Assembly: GCA_028292185.1 (NCBI GenBank)
Contig: JAQGMT010000140.1
Location: forward strand, 1 to 9,798
Direction: 5' to 3'
From: Ramlibacter sp.
Lineage (GTDB): Bacteria; Pseudomonadota; Gammaproteobacteria; Burkholderiales; Burkholderiaceae_C
Length of the DNA: 9,798 nucleotides
A program made the position numbers and the translations under genes. The notes beneath the pieces are model-generated. The model did no database searches and was not told the DNA's origin. It saw only the letters and a program-made list of their open reading frames with translations. Numbering within the stretch: the stretch's first letter is position 1; the number at the start of each line of letters is the position of its first letter. Shown here in pieces: positions 6,855 to 9,798 of this stretch.

Positions 6855-7019
6855 GTTGCGGACTCCAGTTGCCCGCAACCTCAGCAACTCGCTGGGGACT
6901 AATCCGGCTTCCATGCGAGGCCGGGCCGCTCCCACCTTTGAACCCCATCTGCCTTTGACTGGCTCGGTGCTGCGCACCGTACAGGCCGATTCCCAAGCGC
7001 CACGGATGGCGCACATTAA
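6855..7019 (+). promoter_or_regulatory. Long, structured 5' leader of rhlE
   Basis: This stretch has no recognised gene but holds three stem-loops. Hairpin 1: GTTGCGG (6855-6861) with CCGCAAC (6873-6879), 11-nt loop. GTTGC occurs again at 6868-6872 and GCAAC again at 6884-6888, so alternative, mutually exclusive pairings are possible. Hairpin 2: 6904-6910 (CCGGCTT) with 6918-6924 (AGGCCGG), one G-U pair, with an ATG (6913) in the 7-nt loop. Hairpin 3: CGGTGC (6965-6970) with GCACCG (6974-6979), 3-nt loop. An open frame from ATG 6913 (36 codons; also ATG 7006, MAHIK) ends with TGA at 7021-7023, overlapping the rhlE start as ATGA. Long leaders are known for some DEAD-box helicase and cold-shock genes; regulation here is inferred. 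Confidence 0.4.
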
Positions 7020-8792
<1,773 letters not shown>

Positions 8793-9399
8793 ATCCGTGG
8801 CGGCGGTCCACACGCTGGGCCGCCGCGAATTGCCTTTCGAACATCCCAAACTGACCCAGCACCGGGTCGATTTCAAGGCCTTGCCCGCGCTGCCTCGCGT
8901 GGGCGAGGCCTTTGTCGCTTTGGGCACCACCATCAAGGTGGCGGGCAGCCAGGAGGCGTTTCGCGCGATCGATTTCGATGCCGTGCTCGCGGCGGCTAAA
9001 GCCGCGAAGGCCGCCGGCGCCAAGCGCCTCGGCGTGGTCAGCGCGATGGGTGCGAACCGCGGCTCGCGGATCTTCTACAACCGCGTCAAAGGTGAAATGG
9101 AAGAGGCATTGTCGGCGCTCGGCTTCGAAACGCTGGTGATCGCGCGGCCCTCGTTCCTCGCCGGTGACCGGGAGGCACTCGGCCAGCCCTTGCGCTCGGG
9201 CGAGAAATTTGCCCTCAACATCTCGCGCTGGCTGGCGCCGCTGGTGCCCGTCAATTACGGCTCGGTTTCCGCGAAGTCGGTCGCGCGCGGGCTGCTGGAA
9301 ACGGTGCCGGCCGGTTCCGGCCGCTGCGTGTTGCTGTCGGGCGAGTTGCGCGAGTTCTGAACGCGACCTGATGCGCGCAGGCAGCACTCGAGGTGCCGC

Positions 9400-9405
9400 C
9401 ATAAT
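9400..9405 (+). promoter_or_regulatory. Candidate -10 element for the IlvD/Edd dehydratase
   Basis: CATAAT, one mismatch from TATAAT, lies 24 nt before the dehydratase ATG. No convincing -35 is seen. A small inverted repeat (GCAC 9384-9387 with GTGC 9393-9396, with a partial GGC/GCC outer stem) ends directly at the hexamer and could be a weak operator or the 3' end of the upstream transcript. Confidence 0.3.
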
Positions 9406-9429
9406 GTTGGCGAACAGCAGGATTTCCCA

Positions 9430-9798
9430 ATGAGCAGCACCCCCAGGAAAAAACAACCGAGCGAATTGAGGAGCCAGCAGTGGTTCGGGCGCCTCGACCG
9501 CGACGGCTTCGCGTACCGCAGCTGGGTCAAGGGCAAGGGCGTGCCGCACGACCAGTTCGACGGCCGTCCCGTGATCGGAATCTGCAACACGTTCAGCGAA
9601 CTGACGCCCTGCAACTCGCATTTCCGCACGCTGGCCGAACAGGTGAAGATCGGCGTGTATGAGGCTGGCGGCTTTCCGCTGGAATTTCCCGTGATGTCGC
9701 TCGGCGAGACCCTGTTGCGGCCGACTGCCATGCTGTACCGCAACCTCGCCAGCATGGACGTCGAGGAAAGCATCCGCGGCAATCCGATCGACGGCGTC
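9430..9798 (+). CDS. IlvD/Edd family dehydratase, sugar-acid type (partial, N-terminal 123 aa)
   Basis: The gene starts at ATG 9430 with AGGA at 9419-9422, 7 nt upstream, and is cut by the right edge of the window. The visible part has VIGICNTFSELTPCNSHFRTL (48-68), GGFPLEFPVMSLGE (80-93), RPTAMLYRNLASMDVEE (97-113) and RGNPIDGV at the edge. These belong to the IlvD/Edd family, which removes water from hydroxy acids using an iron-sulfur cluster; Cys61 in TPCN corresponds to the first cluster ligand. The wording, especially SELTPCNSHF and the long N-terminus with QQWFGRLDRDGFAYRSW, fits the L-arabinonate/D-xylonate dehydratase branch of pentose oxidation better than IlvD of branched-chain amino acid synthesis. 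The exact substrate cannot be told from this part. No neighbouring sugar-pathway gene is visible on the left. Confidence 0.9.
   Translation, partial: MSSTPRKKQPSELRSQQWFGRLDRDGFAYRSWVKGKGVPHDQFDGRPVIGICNTFSELTPCNSHFRTLAEQVKIGVYEAGGFPLEFPVMSLGETLLRPTAMLYRNLASMDVEESIRGNPIDGV

Overview
The window is a GC-rich, densely packed piece of bacterial chromosome. Its gene content and protein wording (two DUF1631 proteins, EttA, an RhlE-type DEAD-box helicase with the C-terminal motif PNPLRTSVDSM, a YidB/DUF937 protein, an IlvD/Edd sugar-acid dehydratase) suggest a betaproteobacterium of the Burkholderiales, most likely Comamonadaceae-like (Ramlibacter/Variovorax type). That placement comes from recalled family resemblance, not a search. 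I see no mobile element, tRNA, rRNA, CRISPR array or phage gene. This is mostly core/housekeeping sequence.

Layout: (1) 1-1238, minus: 5' part of a DUF1631 gene that leaves the window on the left. (2) 1241-1342, plus: a short coding-like stretch that ends just before the next gene and may be a gene remnant. (3) 1367-1942, plus: YidB/DUF937 protein. (4) 2041-3702, minus: ettA, convergent with yidB. (5) 3818-4504, plus: ABM-type (antibiotic biosynthesis monooxygenase fold) protein, divergent from ettA. (6) 4501-6708, minus: a second, complete DUF1631 paralogue whose stop codon overlaps that of the ABM gene. (7) 6709-7019: a 311-nt divergent regulatory region with a 9-bp perfect dyad, two candidate promoters and a structured rhlE leader. 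(8) 7020-8792, plus: rhlE. (9) 8707-9360, plus: atypical SDR/TIP30-like NAD(P)-binding protein whose start lies 86 nt inside rhlE in another frame. (10) 9430-9798, plus: 5' part of an IlvD/Edd dehydratase that leaves on the right.

Functionally, EttA (translation throttle) and RhlE (RNA/ribosome remodelling) are both ribosome-associated, but they are separately transcribed and I see no shared operon. The DUF1631 pair is a duplicated family of unknown function. I did not find a convincing undescribed defence or biosynthetic system. The points most worth a second look are the rhlE/SDR dual-coding overlap, the dyad and structured leader upstream of rhlE, the DUF1631 duplication and the coding-like remnant before yidB.
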